DNA of 64,000 nucleotides, taken from positions 68,155-132,154 of the forward strand of contig JANBPK010000721.1 of the NCBI GenBank assembly GCA_027579435.1. Reading direction: 5' to 3'. The position numbers and the translations under genes are program-made. This document shows, piece after piece, positions 33,408-45,720 of this stretch. This DNA is from Candolleomyces eurysporus (lineage: Eukaryota > Basidiomycota > Agaricomycetes > Agaricales > Psathyrellaceae). Each line of letters begins with the position of its first letter. Position 1 is the first letter of the stretch. The notes under the pieces are model-generated. The model was not told the DNA's origin, did no database searches, and saw only the letters and a list, made by a program, of their open reading frames with translations.

Positions 33408-35739
33408 CTAGTTAGGCCCAATAAACTGATACAACATTCTACGAACCAACCCAGACAAATGCTGAGGATCGTTTTGATACGCACTCTGTTCACAATCAAG
33501 TCAACAACTGCCAGTGGAGAAAACCGGTAAAGAAAGCAAACAGCACTCACCATAACCATACCCATACCCATCGCAGTCAAAATAACGTCACCCCATTTAC
33601 CCGTTCTAAACACCAATCCCTTACCCCTCGCCATCACCCACGCGCTCTCGAGGCCTTTGGGCAAGACGTACATCGCCAACTCGCCTCGTCTCCTCTTAGC
33701 TTCAACGAGTATCGACAATCCAGCAATCCAACCCGTAAGCCAGAACGCCGGCTTCGAGAGGAGCCAATCTATGAGCCACTGAGGGATGTGCTTGAACATC
33801 ACCGAAGTAGGCGAGTTTCGAAGGATCGTGAGGGCTCGGTGGAGTTTATGTTTGGAGCAGAATACAACTGAGCAAAATGATACGCGAGTCAGTATTGAAG
33901 CAAGTTCATCACGAAGAAAACTCGAAACGCACTCTGGTACAAAGACACGAACACCCCAAGGAATGCCGAACTCCTCATCGAACCCAGACCCGCCCTCACG
34001 AGGACCCTGCCCGGATCCCTCTTGAATGCTTCCATCTTGAACAACACTGCAGGGACGAAATGAAGTCCACCGTAGATAGGCAAAATCCATTTGAACACAG
34101 CGAAGAAGCGGTCGAAGAATGAGAGGGTGCACGAGGAGACCGCCGGATGTGTCGCTCGACATTGGGCGTAGAAGGGTAGGTACCACGATTCTGGGTTGTC
34201 CCTTGAAATGGCTACACCGGCAGAGCTCATCAGAGCGGAGGAGGCGGAAGGTAGGACTGAAGGAAGATAAGTGTATGGGTTCTCCGAGGTTGGGACTTTT
34301 GGTAAGATGGAGAAGCGGTCCAGGAAATCCAGTAGCACGGATTTATTACGACCTGTGGTGTCCTTTATAGACGATGAGCTGGAGATTGTTAGTGAGGTGC
34401 TGGAAGACGTACTGGTTTGGCCAGGAGCGTCTCAAAGTCTTTAAGGTTGAACCCATGGGTTCGCACTAGGTCGTGGTTGATTCGAACAGCTTCAGGTGGG
34501 ACCTTCGATGCTGAAGTGATCCTTCAAACAGAGTCGAATCAATAAAGCGCGAATAGATGGACAAAGGGAGGCTTACCAGGCAGTATAGGATCTCGGCAGC
34601 GTGTCTCGTCTGAGGAGCCAAGCATACATGATCTGGCCACAACTAGGAGCGAGAATCTACGGTTGAGCACTCGTCATCACCCAATGCCGCGAAACGACTC
34701 ACGCCAGAGAGAAAACAATAACATCGCCATAGGGGAATTGGAAATTCCTCGCTGCTGCATAGGCGTTGTATGAACCTTGCAAACCACTGGGTCGTTCTTC
34801 AGCGGGTATGTCGTATGAAAGAGACCGTTCGACACTCACCGAACGAACATCTGCTGTGAGATGACTCCTCTACGACTCCTGTTCTCGCACATAATAGCGA
34901 GCCCACCCGCCACTGCTCCAGCGAGTGCAGCATGCCACCTCCTCACACGTTTGCGAATCAACACCAGTTGTGCATGCGCCGTCAAGCTAAGTAGGCGCTG
35001 CCTTCGTCTGTCCTCTGGGTTCAACTCGCCCGCCGCCTTCTCCGAAGGTGCCGTAACAGGCATAGGTAGTTCCAGCGACGCGTTGCTCTTTGATGACGGG
35101 TTCATTGCAGGAATGAGGATGGGGAGGGCGTTAATGAGGAATTTGTAGAGGGAGGTGAATGTTCCGAGCATGGCAGAGAACCGCCAAGTGTCTTCTCCGA
35201 ACAGAGCATGGCGAATGAGTGCAGGGCGATAATCTCTACAAAGCGGAAGCATTCAAATCAGAATTGAGGCCCACATAGACGCGACAGCAACTCACCTGGG
35301 GACATTGCCTATCCTGATGATGGCGAGAACCAGGTTCACGAGCGCTCGAATGCTGAATGCAAGCCCCGCAGAACGCAAACCACCGCGTAAAGCGTGTTCC
35401 AGGCACTCCCTGAGCGTGTCGAGTTCTATGACTGGCTGACCTCTATCTCGCCAGATGATCTTACGGGCCTCCCTGAGTCCTGAACAGCCTATGAGCACCT
35501 CGGAGCGCGGTAAATGACGAACACGCACCCTCTTGGTAGTTGGCCATTGCCACCAAATTCTCGAAAGACGCCATAGCTGTTCTCCTCGGTCTAAAATGAA
35601 TGGGACCATCTTCTTCGTTTGCTGGAGTTGGCGGGTACGAGCTGTTTAGGTTCGTAGGGACCTGACTCTCCGGGTCTTGCGCCATCTCTGTATCGGTCTC
35701 TGGGTCTTCTGGGGATTGTCTCCTTCCTCTGTGCTCCAC
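33408..35739 (-). CDS. TMEM135-like multi-pass membrane protein
   Basis: Fungal homologue of TMEM135/peroxisomal membrane proteins with the Tim17-like TMEM135 N-terminal domain. About eight exons. Start at 35739 (MEHRGRRQSPED) or an internal Met at 35686. Exons carry LREARKIIWRDRG, ALRGGLRSAGLAFSIRALVN, FTSLYKFLINALPIL, WHAALAGAVAGGLAIMCENR and SQQMFVR, joined to GLQGSYNAYAAARNFQF. Later come CxxHP-type sequence, FKWILPIYGGLHFVPAVLF, RDPGRVLVRAGLGSMRSSAF, FWLTGWIAGLSILVEAKRR, and ELAMYVLPKGLESAWV. The final small exon reads AYQNDPQHLSGLVRRMLYQF and ends with TAG at 33408-33410. The order agrees with the family. Animal TMEM135 is linked to peroxisomal and mitochondrial dynamics and lipid metabolism; the function here is inferred. 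An N at 33220 lies outside the gene. Confidence 0.85.
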
Positions 35740-36252
35740 AAATCCGTTCCAAACTAAAACACGCTGCCCTAGTCTTGACTATTGCTCCTTCCACCAAAGC
35801 TTGAGGCCTAATCGGACAGTGAGGTATGTGGGGGAAGACAAGCCTGAGGGGAAGACGGGAGCAAAGCGGGGCCCCCACAAAATCTGCAGTGGGGTAAAGG
35901 GGTCGTTATTGGAGACAAAAATCGTTATTCCATGGAGCAGGAACTCACAGAAGGGCTGCCGCGCGGAGAGGGAACAGGAGCAACGGTTAACGGCTGCAAG
36001 TAGAAGCCGGAGCCAAGAGATCAATCTTCCACTTTGGCTCAACTTTGACTGCCAATCGTCCTCGAAAGATTTCAGAGCCATCAACAAATCCCATCTCCTG
36101 CTCGTACTTGCAAATGCCATAGTGATGTTAATTTACATAGTGAAGTATAGTCGTAAAATCGTTACTGGATATTAAACTATGTTACATATATAAGGTAGAC
36201 AGTATGACCAGTGTTTACATCAAGAAGAAAACCTGAATCTAGAGAGTCGAGG
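35740..36252. other. intergenic with a doubtful small ORF
   Basis: Promoter side of the TMEM135-like gene. A minus-strand frame opens at 36120 (MAFASTSRRW) and runs 113 codons to 35779, with a possible intron near 35950-35890. It matches no family I know and may be a leader ORF or chance. Confidence 0.35.
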
Positions 36253-38795
36253 CTATGAGAAGTGGGGCAAGAAACCCAACCACCATGCGCCAGCAGGGTT
36301 CACTCCATCAAATACTAGCCCGAGCTCGGCACCTCCGTCCAACCCCATTCCCACCCTCGCCCTCCTTGTCAGCTGCAGGATAGCCAAGACAACGACACAA
36401 ATTTTGGCAGGCACATAGAGTAATCCCAAGGGAAGGCCTAAAGCCTCTACGAGAAAGAGTATGACAGCCCTTTCAGGCCAGTCATCCATGAAGATACTCT
36501 CTGACAGCCGCAACGCGCAAAACGAGAAGAAGGGGGGAACGACAGTCATCACGAGCGAGGAAAAGAGGTAAAGGACGTGCGAAACGAACTCTGGCGAATG
36601 TTTGGAGAATATGGAGCTTGTCGCAGAGTCTGTAGACGATGGTACCTCCCTGAACGCGATTCCAAGGAGATGTATACCCCCGAACAACAGCCCACACACA
36701 ACACCGACAAGCACCTTCATCTTCATCTCCTCCACAGTCCGATATCCCCTGTCTGTCACATACGCATAAAAGGTCGGAAATCGCGAATGGCCGCCAGACC
36801 CCGCCTCCCTCCTCCTCCGCACACTCTCACTAGTCCCGTGCTCTTCGTCGTTAAAATACACCCCGTTAACATGGGGGTAAGTGTGCCCTCCAATCACCCG
36901 AGTTCCTCTCTCCGCATCGTTTGGACCCAACCCAGTNACTCTTAACCAACCNCCATCTACGCGTCTTTGGTGCCGGATCCCTTCTCTCCTCCTCAATCTA
37001 GCGTCCGAGCGAGATATATTGGAAAATATGGCNTTTGTAGAAAGGTCGTAATCNCGACTGTTATCGTCGTATCCGGTTGTCTTNAGGAAGAATTCGTGAA
37101 CGCGGTCCAAGTAGAAGTACGCTCCGCAGCGCCATTGCACGAGGGGAATGAAAAGAGAGCTGAGTATGTTGAGGGAGTTNTCGTAATCGGTGGCAGCNTT
37201 TGTGTTGGTGGAAGNGTCATTCGTAGTAGTGCTGGATCCGTTTTGCATAGACCCGTCTTTTGGNGGTTTTTCGANATCGTCGTCGAAAAATTGCAACGGC
37301 TCGGGTGTGAGGACGGCAGTCATACTGCTNGAGCCAGACGGGTTGTCGCTTCCATCTTCCGCTGTTGAGCCCCCAGATGTNGATCGTTGGATTGCAGNTT
37401 GAAGAGCGTGCAACGGNATATCATTAGCCTCTTCCGCCTCTTCATCCTCGAAGCTGACGTCATGCGGGCCCACTGCAGTGTTCCCATCCGACGACCCACT
37501 GGCGGTACGGTCAACAGCTTTCCCTTTCAAATCGTTTTGCTTCTTCGGCACTTCCTGTTCTTCCTGTTCCACCTTTGTTATGACCACCTCGGCCTTGAGG
37601 GGAGCTAGTACCCCTTNTGAGNCCTCCGAGCCAGACTTTCCTANTCCCGAAAAAAGGATAATCTTCACTGGCTCCCCTCCCAATCCAACCATAGGTTTAT
37701 GCCACCACACCGCAATCGTCATCAAATAGATGGAGATATACGCCAACACCAACACCTCTATCAGCAACAGCTCTCGCCAGCCACCAATAACGATTCTTGC
37801 TATGCACCCACTCAAGAACCACACNAGCTGGAGGAAGACGATGATNGCCAGGAGAGGATCTGCAGGGAACACGGTGGTGAGATGCGAGGAAACGGTGGGT
37901 TTCGCAGCCGTAATTGGCTTCAAAAGATCAGGTGGGGAGTGTGATGAGGGCGGAGGCAAACATGAGGGAAGGTTTGCATGTAATGAAGAGAGTACCACAA
38001 AGGGATTGAGTTTGAACATCTTGAGTGAGTCTTTCGAAGCCGAAGGGGAGGGTTCCTGTGTTGAGTCTGGATTTCCGATGGTGGGAGGTGGTGGGGCAAA
38101 GTCGTCGATATCGGTGAGGCAGAACGGGATGGATGGGGGCGGCTCTCCTTCTGCAGGAGGGGAAGGGGAAGTAGAAGTAGAATTAGAGGAGAGGGGCTTG
38201 GTTGACTTGTAGATCGCGTCGAGAACGGGTACAGTCAAAGTGAAGAACCTTGTCTTCCCATCCGGTCCTTTTCTGTGGATTGCGCCGAAGGTTATACCCC
38301 CCATTTGAAGGAAATGAGCATCTGTTAACGTCCACCCCATATCTAGGAATGTAAAGTCAACTTTTGAAGCAGGAAAAAGGTATCATTCAAAGCTAACTCA
38401 CCTTTAAACTTGTCTCTTATTTTCCTCGCTCCTACCCACTGCCTCACACTCCAATAAAGCACCAACTCTGGGAAGAGTACGGCCCACATCAACAACATAA
38501 ACCTTCTTCGGAGCTTCATCCATGGCGAGTCATAAGGTGACGAGAAATTGGGGTGGACTGCAATCCAGGCCAATGCAAAGACCAGGAAGCCACTNGACCA
38601 AAGAGTCTGGCTGAGGTTNACTTGCGATAAGTGACGAGTCGTAAAATTGNCTTCAAGGGTCGATCGAACCTCCAGGTCGGAGATGCTGGCNAACNCTGAG
38701 GGGGTTATATNGCGTGCTGGGATGGCAGAACTCGAGATAGTCGGCGCCAGCGCAAAAACCTCGAGGTGCCAGAGGATTATTGNNAACGCCAACAT
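36253..38795 (-). CDS. agaricomycete multi-pass membrane protein, tandem copy 1
   Basis: Member of a large agaricomycete membrane family of unknown function. Exon 1 (38795-38402) encodes a signal-like N-terminus, then SGFLVFALAWIAVHPNFSSP and FPELVLYWSVRQWVGARKI. A 59-nt intron leads to exon 2 (38342-36253), which starts DMGWTLTDAHFLQMGG. The family hallmark appears as QxxWFLSGCIARIVIGGW, ELLLIEVLVLAYISIYLM and IAVWWHKPMVGLGGEPV. A long acidic, Ser-rich loop follows, then MKVLVGVVCGLLFGGIHLLG, a segment near VLYLFSSLVMTVVPPF and a final MDDWPERAVILFLVEALGL. The protein ends WWLGFLPHFS. Some 17 N calls weaken exon 2 at 36937-37850 and exon 1 beyond 38590. About 830 residues. Confidence 0.82.
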
Positions 38796-39373
38796 TTGAG
38801 CATGAAAGGATAGCTGTGCTGTTACTTCTTGATGGTCATAAGTAGTGCCTCTGAAGCGCCAACTCTTCAGACCTCAAGACCAGTGCATAGCATTCCGTCA
38901 AGTGGATGGGGAACAAAAGTGCTGTGACTCGGAACAGCATGGGAACGCAGGCTGCCGAAATAAATCGAGGCGCTAATCACTGGCAGGAGATGTTATCGGC
39001 CAGGAACACATGAGGCAAACTGATGAACCCCAATGTTTTCGTACTCGCAACGAAGAATATATGTGAGGGTGGGTGTCATTAGCAACAGTATGGTCAAAAT
39101 TTCCCTGAAGCGCTTGAAAGGCCATGAAACGAAAACGAGAGAAGTAGTAAACTGAGTCCATGGACTCGAGTGCTGGTCTGAGTGGTCTCCCATCACGAAT
39201 TGTTGAACCTTGTCATGGTGGAACAGCCTCATGGTCAGCGACAAATTTCGTGACACAACCTCTGCATCTACTATATATTAGCATGCAATTCTAGATCTAT
39301 TTTACAATATAGAAAATCATCGAAAACTTCATGACGAAAAAAGTAGCCTGATTAGCTGCTCGGACTCGCTAAT
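38796..39373. other. intergenic between the two membrane paralogues
   Basis: Promoter region of copy 1 and 3' region of copy 2, AT-richer than the flanking exons. No gene was recognised. Confidence 0.5.
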
Positions 39374-42044
39374 CTACGAAAAGTGAGGCAAGAAACCCAA
39401 CCACCATGCCCCAGACGGATTCACTCCATCGAATGCCATAGCAATGTCCACCAGATCCCCACTCATACCTGCTCTCGCCCTCCTAACGAGCTGCAAGATG
39501 GCGACGACAACCACACCGACTTTCGCTGGGATGTAAATGAGAGCGAGAGGAAGGCCAAGGATTTCCAGGATCCAGAACGTCACAGTCGTCTCCTCGGTTC
39601 TCTCTACCCCCGCCCGAGGCTCAGATAACCTCAAAGCGCAAAGAGAAATCAAAAACGGCGCGACGGTCAATATGAGCGAGCAAACGAAGTAAAGGACGCG
39701 CGGGGCGAACGATGGCGAGGACTTCGTGAACAGCGAGTTACTCGACAGCGCCTCTGCCGAAGAGGCTGGAAGTTCCCTGTATGCAAGTCCAAGGAGAAGA
39801 ATTCCTCCAAGCAACAACCCACACACCGCGCCCACAAGCACCTTGACCTTGATCTCCTCCGCACTCTGATATCCCCGCTTGGTGGCGTAGGCGTAAAACG
39901 TCGGAAGTCGTGAATGACTACCAGACCCAGCCTCTCTCCTCCTCTTCACACTCTCCTCGCCGTTGTCGTGTTTTGCAGAATGATTCTGGGGCTGCGCCGG
40001 ATTTCCGTACCCCCCAACAACCGTCGAGGTAAGCCCAGTCTCGTACTCGTCCAGGCCAAGCCTGGTGGTATTGGTATCCCACCTCCGTGAGTGCCTGTTT
40101 CTCTCTCTCCTCACACGAGTTTGCTCCGACCGAGTAAAGTTGGAATAGTTTTCACGCGTCGATATTTCATGTTCGCGGCTGGAGTCGTCGTACCCGGTAG
40201 TTTTCAGGAAGAATTCGTGTACGCGATCGAAGGACAAAGAGAGTGTGAATTGCATTTTCAGAATGATTTCCTTGAAGCTTGAGCCGAGAGGATTGAAGGA
40301 ATCGGCGTCGCTCAGGTCGGTGTAGGCGACAGAAGCTGTATCTTCTTCTTTGGGAGCCTCGTGACGGCCCCGGGGTTCTGCCGCCGTCCGTCGGGATACA
40401 TGCATTTCAGAGTTGCTTGAGCCTGAGGGTGTCCCAACGCCCAGCATCCTACTCTGGGATGGACCGTACCAATCTTGCGCATGAGACTCAAGTATTGGTC
40501 CTTCTTCTCGCCGGCCACTCCTATCAACGCCCTTTCCCTTTTTCTTTGAGCTCGAGCGCATGTTCTCGTTTGACACCTCGCCTTCCGCCTCCCTTTTGCA
40601 GCTCTCCTTGCCCCGAGCTTCATTCAGGACAGGAATCTTCGCCGGCTCTCCTCCCAACCCAATGACCGGTTTACGCCACCAAACACCAATCGTCACGAGG
40701 TACATCGAAATGTAACTCAGAACCAGCACCTCCACTAGCAACAACTCCCGCCAACCCCCAGTTGCAATCCTCGCTATGCAACTAGTGAGGTACCACACCA
40801 ATTGCAGGAGGACGACGAGAGCCAGGACAGGGTCTGTAGGGAAGGTCGTGGTGAACCGACTTGTCGGGAAAAGCGGTTTCGTTGCGAGAATGGGTTCTAC
40901 GTTGTGAGGAGGCAAAGGTGGCCAAGGAGGGAGACATGAAGGGAGGTTGAGATGTATGGACGTGAGAACCGCGAGCGCAGCTACGCTCGGAATAGGGTTT
41001 GACACTTCTGGTGGCGCTTGCGGACGTGGATCAGGATTGGGTGGGGGAGGAGGAGCTTCCTCGATGGAATCGGGTGGTGGAGCGAAGTTGTCGATGTCAG
41101 CGAGGGAGAATNGGGAGACGGGCNGGGGGGCTTGTCTTCGATAGAGTCAGGTGGGGGAGCAAACTTGTCGATGTCCGCTAGGGAGAAGGGAAGAGGCCGG
41201 GTAGGGAGCACATCTTCAATCGAGTCAGGTGGTGGTGCAAGCTTGTCAATGTCTTCAAGGGACAATGGGACAGGGGAGCGCGGTGGTGGCTTCTCTGCGG
41301 ATGACGAGGAGTTCTTGGGTGTACTTTCGGGGGTATGTTCTGACTTGGTGGTGGAAGTCTCACTTTCTACAGAACTTGCAATCTGCAATGGTTCTCTTTG
41401 GATGTCGGCGGAGCGAGTAGGGAGGGTACGCGGCGCGTGTTGCTTGTAAAGTGCGTCCAATATTGGTACGGTAAGCGTGAAGAATCTCGTCTTTCCTTCT
41501 GGGCCTTCTCTATGGACTGTAGCGAGAAGGAGACCCCCCATCTGAAGGAAATGAGCGTCTGTCAAAGTCCAACCCATCTCTACCGAGCGATGAGCCAATC
41601 AGTGGACAGAGTTACAACGCAGAAGAATGATAACTCACCTTTGAACCTATCCCTTATCTTTCTTGCTCCTAACCACTGCCTAACGCTCCAGTAAAGAACT
41701 AACTCGGGAAAGAGTATGGCCCATACTACGAGCATCAGCCGTCGTCGTAGTTTCATCCAAGCCGAGTCGTATGGCGACGAGAAATTCGGGTGAACTGCGA
41801 TCCATGCCAGCGAAAAGACAAGGAACGCGCTTGACCACAGTGTCTGGCTGAGATTAACCTGCGTTAGCTGTGAAGTTGAAGTCGTTCCAGTGGCTTGCAA
41901 GCTTGAGCGAGGTTCCAAGTGTGAAGAAGTGGGATTCGGGTGGGCCACACGTCCTGGACCTGGTGGGATCACGGAGGCGAAAATTGGGGCAGGAAAGGTG
42001 AGGATCCCTAGGTGCCAGAGAACGAGAGAAATGGCGAGCGGCAT
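39374..42044 (-). CDS. agaricomycete multi-pass membrane protein, tandem copy 2
   Basis: Paralogue of the gene at 36253-38795 with the same layout. Exon 1 (42044-41639) starts MPLAISLVLWHLGILTFPAP, a signal-like segment, and contains SAFLVFSLAWIAVHPNFSSP and FPELVLYWSVRQWLGARKI. A 59-nt intron joins to exon 2 at EMGWTLTDAHFLQMGG (41579). Hallmarks are LVWYLTSCIARIATGGW, LLLVEVLVLSYISMYLVTI and GVWWRKPVIGLGGEPAK. The C-terminus reads WWLGFLPHFS, as in copy 1. Two N calls at 41112 and 41124, beside G-runs, break the frame; omitting them restores SLADIDNFAPPPDSIEE. A Pro-rich motif is repeated three times in this copy only. Start: the ATG at 42044 is preferred, since the upstream in-frame codon is GTG. 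Topology is probably 6-7 membrane segments. Confidence 0.82.
41070..41275 (-). repeat. three in-frame repeats of a Pro-rich module
   Basis: Within copy 2 the module 'L.DIDKFAPPPDSIED' occurs three times with a spacing of about 25 residues. Copy 1 has one divergent version, LTDIDDFAPPPPTIGN. Two N calls fall in the third repeat. Confidence 0.75.
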
Positions 42045-42982
42045 CTGCACATAGAAGGGGGGGGAAATTGCCTAATCCTTGCCTTCTCAATAGTTATACC
42101 GTCCACGCTGGTCGCCGAAAGCTCTAGAGCTGTATATCATCCAGGACCACCGAATGGTATGGCATGCTGTGTAGCGGGCGGTGTGCCCGTACGTTACTGA
42201 CAACTAATAGGTGTACATCAGTTGCATGAACAGGATTCAAAAGGCACTGCTACAGACCGTTACTCACCCAAATAAATTTTATTAAATGCCCCTCGAATCA
42301 TGGTGCTCTGAATCCACGTCGGTGCTGTAGCAACTTGCGATGGTGAAGGAGAGGTTGGCCATCAGGCTAGAAACTCCGCGAAACCGGGCTTGACCTCGAA
42401 CCATCACCACCGAAATACAAAGGATATCACCACCACCGCTCGAATTCAAGTTTGCTGTCATTCCATTTGTCGTATTTTGCGAAACGCCTATTATAATAGA
42501 GGCCGCATTTACACATTTGGCGACACCCGAACCAAGATATCGATCTTCGGCGGCTTGTCCGCTTAACCTTTACATCTCCTTTGTTATGCAGGTTTAATCC
42601 AGATACCCACACAGCAACCACAGGTAACGATAGCGCAGTGGCTCTTTGGCAACCTCATTCTTGCGGGAGCCAAACTATTATTCTCATGGCACCGAGGCTG
42701 TAATCCGTCACCGGTACCGACTCACCTGATTGTCAACAATGCGAAAAGGGATCGTTGTTCAGCTGCCGTTGAGCTCACTGTCAAACTTTAAACCTGGCGC
42801 CTACAGCTTGCCGCCATATCGTAAAGGATAAACCTGGTGTTCTTTGTTTTCCTAGTTCTCCCTCGCGGTTTATAACCCTCGCCCCTGACTGGTCTTGGCT
42901 TCTACAGCTGACTGGATTCAGCTGCACCCCGCTCGTCGTTCCGCTTGACCTCATCCGCTCCCTTAACGAACGCGCTGGAAGC
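42045..42982. promoter_or_regulatory. divergent intergenic region of two membrane gene families
   Basis: 938 bp between the divergent starts of membrane copy 2 (-) and the NADAR fusion gene (+). No ORF with a family signature. It must hold both promoters. Confidence 0.45.
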
Positions 42983-44561
42983 ATGTCTGACGAAATTGCC
43001 AATACTTTCTGGTACCGGCCAAATAGGTCTTCGATGTCCCGGAGATGTCAAGACCTTGCTCACTCGACCAGAGCAACGACAGCCGAAGCAGCTCTCGTCG
43101 TGCACTCTAACACCTTCAATCGCCTACTTCTTACCATTTTGGGGCTCATCTCCGGGTGCTTGCATGAGTTGGTTCTTAGTATACTGCGCGCTCCCGAGGC
43201 AGCATTGCAACGGGCGTCTCAGGTACACTGCCTTACACTTCCCCATGCCCCCCATCGTCTGACAGGTTGATATCTATTACTAGGAAATACGGAAGGAAGG
43301 GCTGAGCGTGAAGTCTGTGCTCTGGAACGCTTGGTTGGTTTTGCCATCCTCATTGATCCTGATTTTATGGTAGGTCTCTTCAAAGCTTTCCCTCTGCCAA
43401 GCAGCACTGAATACCCAGCATATTCAGGTCACTCTGCTTCTACATCTCTTGCACCTTGATGCTCATCTGGTACGCTACAATTACTCCTACCATTCCCACT
43501 GAAAGGTCACATCCCTTCCTCAAATTGATCACATTAGCGCTATTCTCGTGTCTGGCCTCTTCTACGGAGCTTGTCTGGTCCGAGACTCCTTCAGACTCGG
43601 CATGTGTTTGGAATCTCTCCTCAGGCAACACTACCCTCGTTGCACATGCCAGAAGCGTAGAACATCCACACCTCCATCCCCCGCCTATGTAGAAGAGTCT
43701 TCATCGAAAAATCATCCCACCTCGGCCCCTGCCCGACCAAAGCTACGCCGACGGGGCACAAGGTCATCGACGATGGAGGCACAACACTCTAATCAAGGAC
43801 AAAAAACGTCGCCACTACTCCAAGCCTCTGTTAGTGCCAATGCTTCCGAACCTTACGACTTAAAGCGATACCAAACCCCCTTACCCGATAGCCCACCTCA
43901 AGTCTGGAACCCTCTCGCAGAGTTGGAGCTACTTGCGCAACCGTCGCAGATCAAGAAAGAACAGGAAGCTCAATCTCTTGGTCTTAGTAGTACCGAGGCC
44001 ACCTTCACGGTCGAGGGGTCGGCAGGAAGTGAGCCTGGAGCAGCTGGCCACGAACAGCCCATGTCAGAACAGATTTCTGCCACTCGTGACGACGTATTGG
44101 GACCCACATCCCTGGAGGAGCAGTCTCTGACGTTCAACTCCAGACAGCTGTGGTCTCCTTTCAGGGCTCTTTCAATGGATACTGTGCCTGTGGCGCATGG
44201 TGGCCTTCAATACTTCTCTGCTCTTCATCTTTTCAAAGAGCACTTGGCAGAAAATCCTACTATCGCGACCGAGTTCAAAGCTCGCGACGGTGCCCACGAT
44301 ATTCACGGCCCCCTACCAACAGGTCATTGGGACTCGTGTCAAGATTTCTTGACAATGCTAGAGGAAGCGTTGGCGTTGTCCTTCGAGCAAGATGATCATC
44401 TCAAGCAAGTCTTGTTGTCCACTGGCGGCCGCCCACTCAAGTATTCGGACCCCTCTGACGCCTTTTGGGGTATTAGAGAAAACGGAACTGGTTGCAATGA
44501 ATATGGACGTTGTTTGATGCGAGTCAGGCAGAAGTTTCAGGAGATTTCGTGCCTTGCATAA
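42983..44561 (+). CDS. membrane protein fused to a C-terminal NADAR domain
   Basis: About 463 residues from four exons that join in phase: 42983-43222, 43284-43369, 43428-43469, 43538-44561. The N-terminal half is a shortened version of the paralogous membrane proteins at 45721 and 48672: FNRLLLTILGLISGCLHELV, then EGLSVKSVLWNAWLVLPSS, CFYISCTLMLI and AILVSGLFYGACLVR. It lacks their first TM segment. A Ser/Pro linker leads to a NADAR domain (about 44126-44545): SRQLWSPFRALSM, LQYFSALHLFKE, HWDSCQDFLTMLEEALALSF, LKQVLLSTGG, SDAFWGIRENGTGCNEYGRC and LMRVRQKF. NADAR proteins (YbiA/DUF1768) act on N-glycosidic bonds of riboflavin intermediates or ADP-ribose. The usual SxEHxF motif reads SALHLF here, so the expected Glu is Leu and activity is doubtful. 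A 68-nt intron (43470-43537) is needed to join the frames. Confidence 0.78.
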
Positions 44562-45720
44562 TCACTATGTCGCCGTCGGCGGAATCGTGTTTGTAATAAT
44601 TTACTGTCCTTGTAATAGGTATCGTTTACTCGAGTAGTTTTATATTATCATCTATTAATTCTACAGATTCGACGCTCTCGGGAAGTATTGCGAACGCCAT
44701 GCTTCAAGGGATCCAAAGGAACCAAACATTCAGACTCGGGGCGCTAGAGCAGTGCGTCCGGTCCGCAGAGTCGGACTCTTTCTAATTTTTGCACTCCGAC
44801 GATTGTCATATTTTGTACCTTGGAAATTGGGAGGGGTAATAAAGTAAATTGGAATCCAAATGGTTCTTCAGACTACGAGCTGACTACGCTTCGAATTCAC
44901 CGCTCAATGATCGCCATAAGTTGGACCCTTATTCCGCATTAGACTTGCCCACATACCATTCATTCAGGCCTTATCCAGGCTCCATTAAGCAGGACTTCTC
45001 TATACCACCGCAACGATACTGTTACTTTGAAGTACTCCTGTGTTTCTTTGTCCTTCAACGAGCTCCCGAAATGCATTACAAGAACACAAGCCATATCGAC
45101 AATTCTTCTCCCCGTTATGCCTATTGTCCAGACACCTGCAGCATGACGGCGCCACACGAATTACTACAATGAACTAGTGTCAAACCGTTAATTTCGACAC
45201 TGCCGAGGGTCTCATACATCGCTGGCTCTTGACGATTCCCGACTACGCAAAAAGCAATAATTGTCCAGTTACGATTGCAATGCGACTCCGTCGGAGGTAG
45301 ATGTCGTACTGATGCTCTGCAAATTCCGTACCATGGTAACAGTTTTGTCTTTTGTCCTGTTGTTCTTTGCTTTAAGCGCTTCTACAGATTGAATGTTGTT
45401 GCAAGCAAAATGACGTCCCGTCTTGCGATTCTGCCTTGTGTATTCGGCTCAACCTGGACGGGCAATTTGCGATTCTTCCAAGGTGTCAACGTTTGAATAC
45501 GTCAGTTTCGTTGAGTGGGCGACCGATCTATCCTCATGATGCCTGACATGCAGAGTGCTGCTTTTGTTCTCCTGGAGGTCCCGATTGCTTATAACCCTCC
45601 AACTAACGACTTCAATCATCTAAAAGACCTTGAGCTTTTCGCTGAGCGAGCTCAAAAAACCCAAAAACAAGGACGACCTCGAGCCTCCCCTCGCGCCTCA
45701 CAAGTACTAGACGCAGAAGC
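44562..45720. other. intergenic between membrane copies 1 and 2
   Basis: About 1.16 kb. Part of the right half (about 45300-45700) resembles the region upstream of copy 3 (about 48280-48640), so the promoter was duplicated with the gene. A 107-codon frame at 44849-45172 has no recognisable domain. Confidence 0.5.

Noticed and set aside
43470..43548. Frameshift between the membrane part and the NADAR part
   Set aside because: A 68-nt GTACGC...ATTAG intron (43470-43537) joins the two frames exactly, so no mutation is needed.
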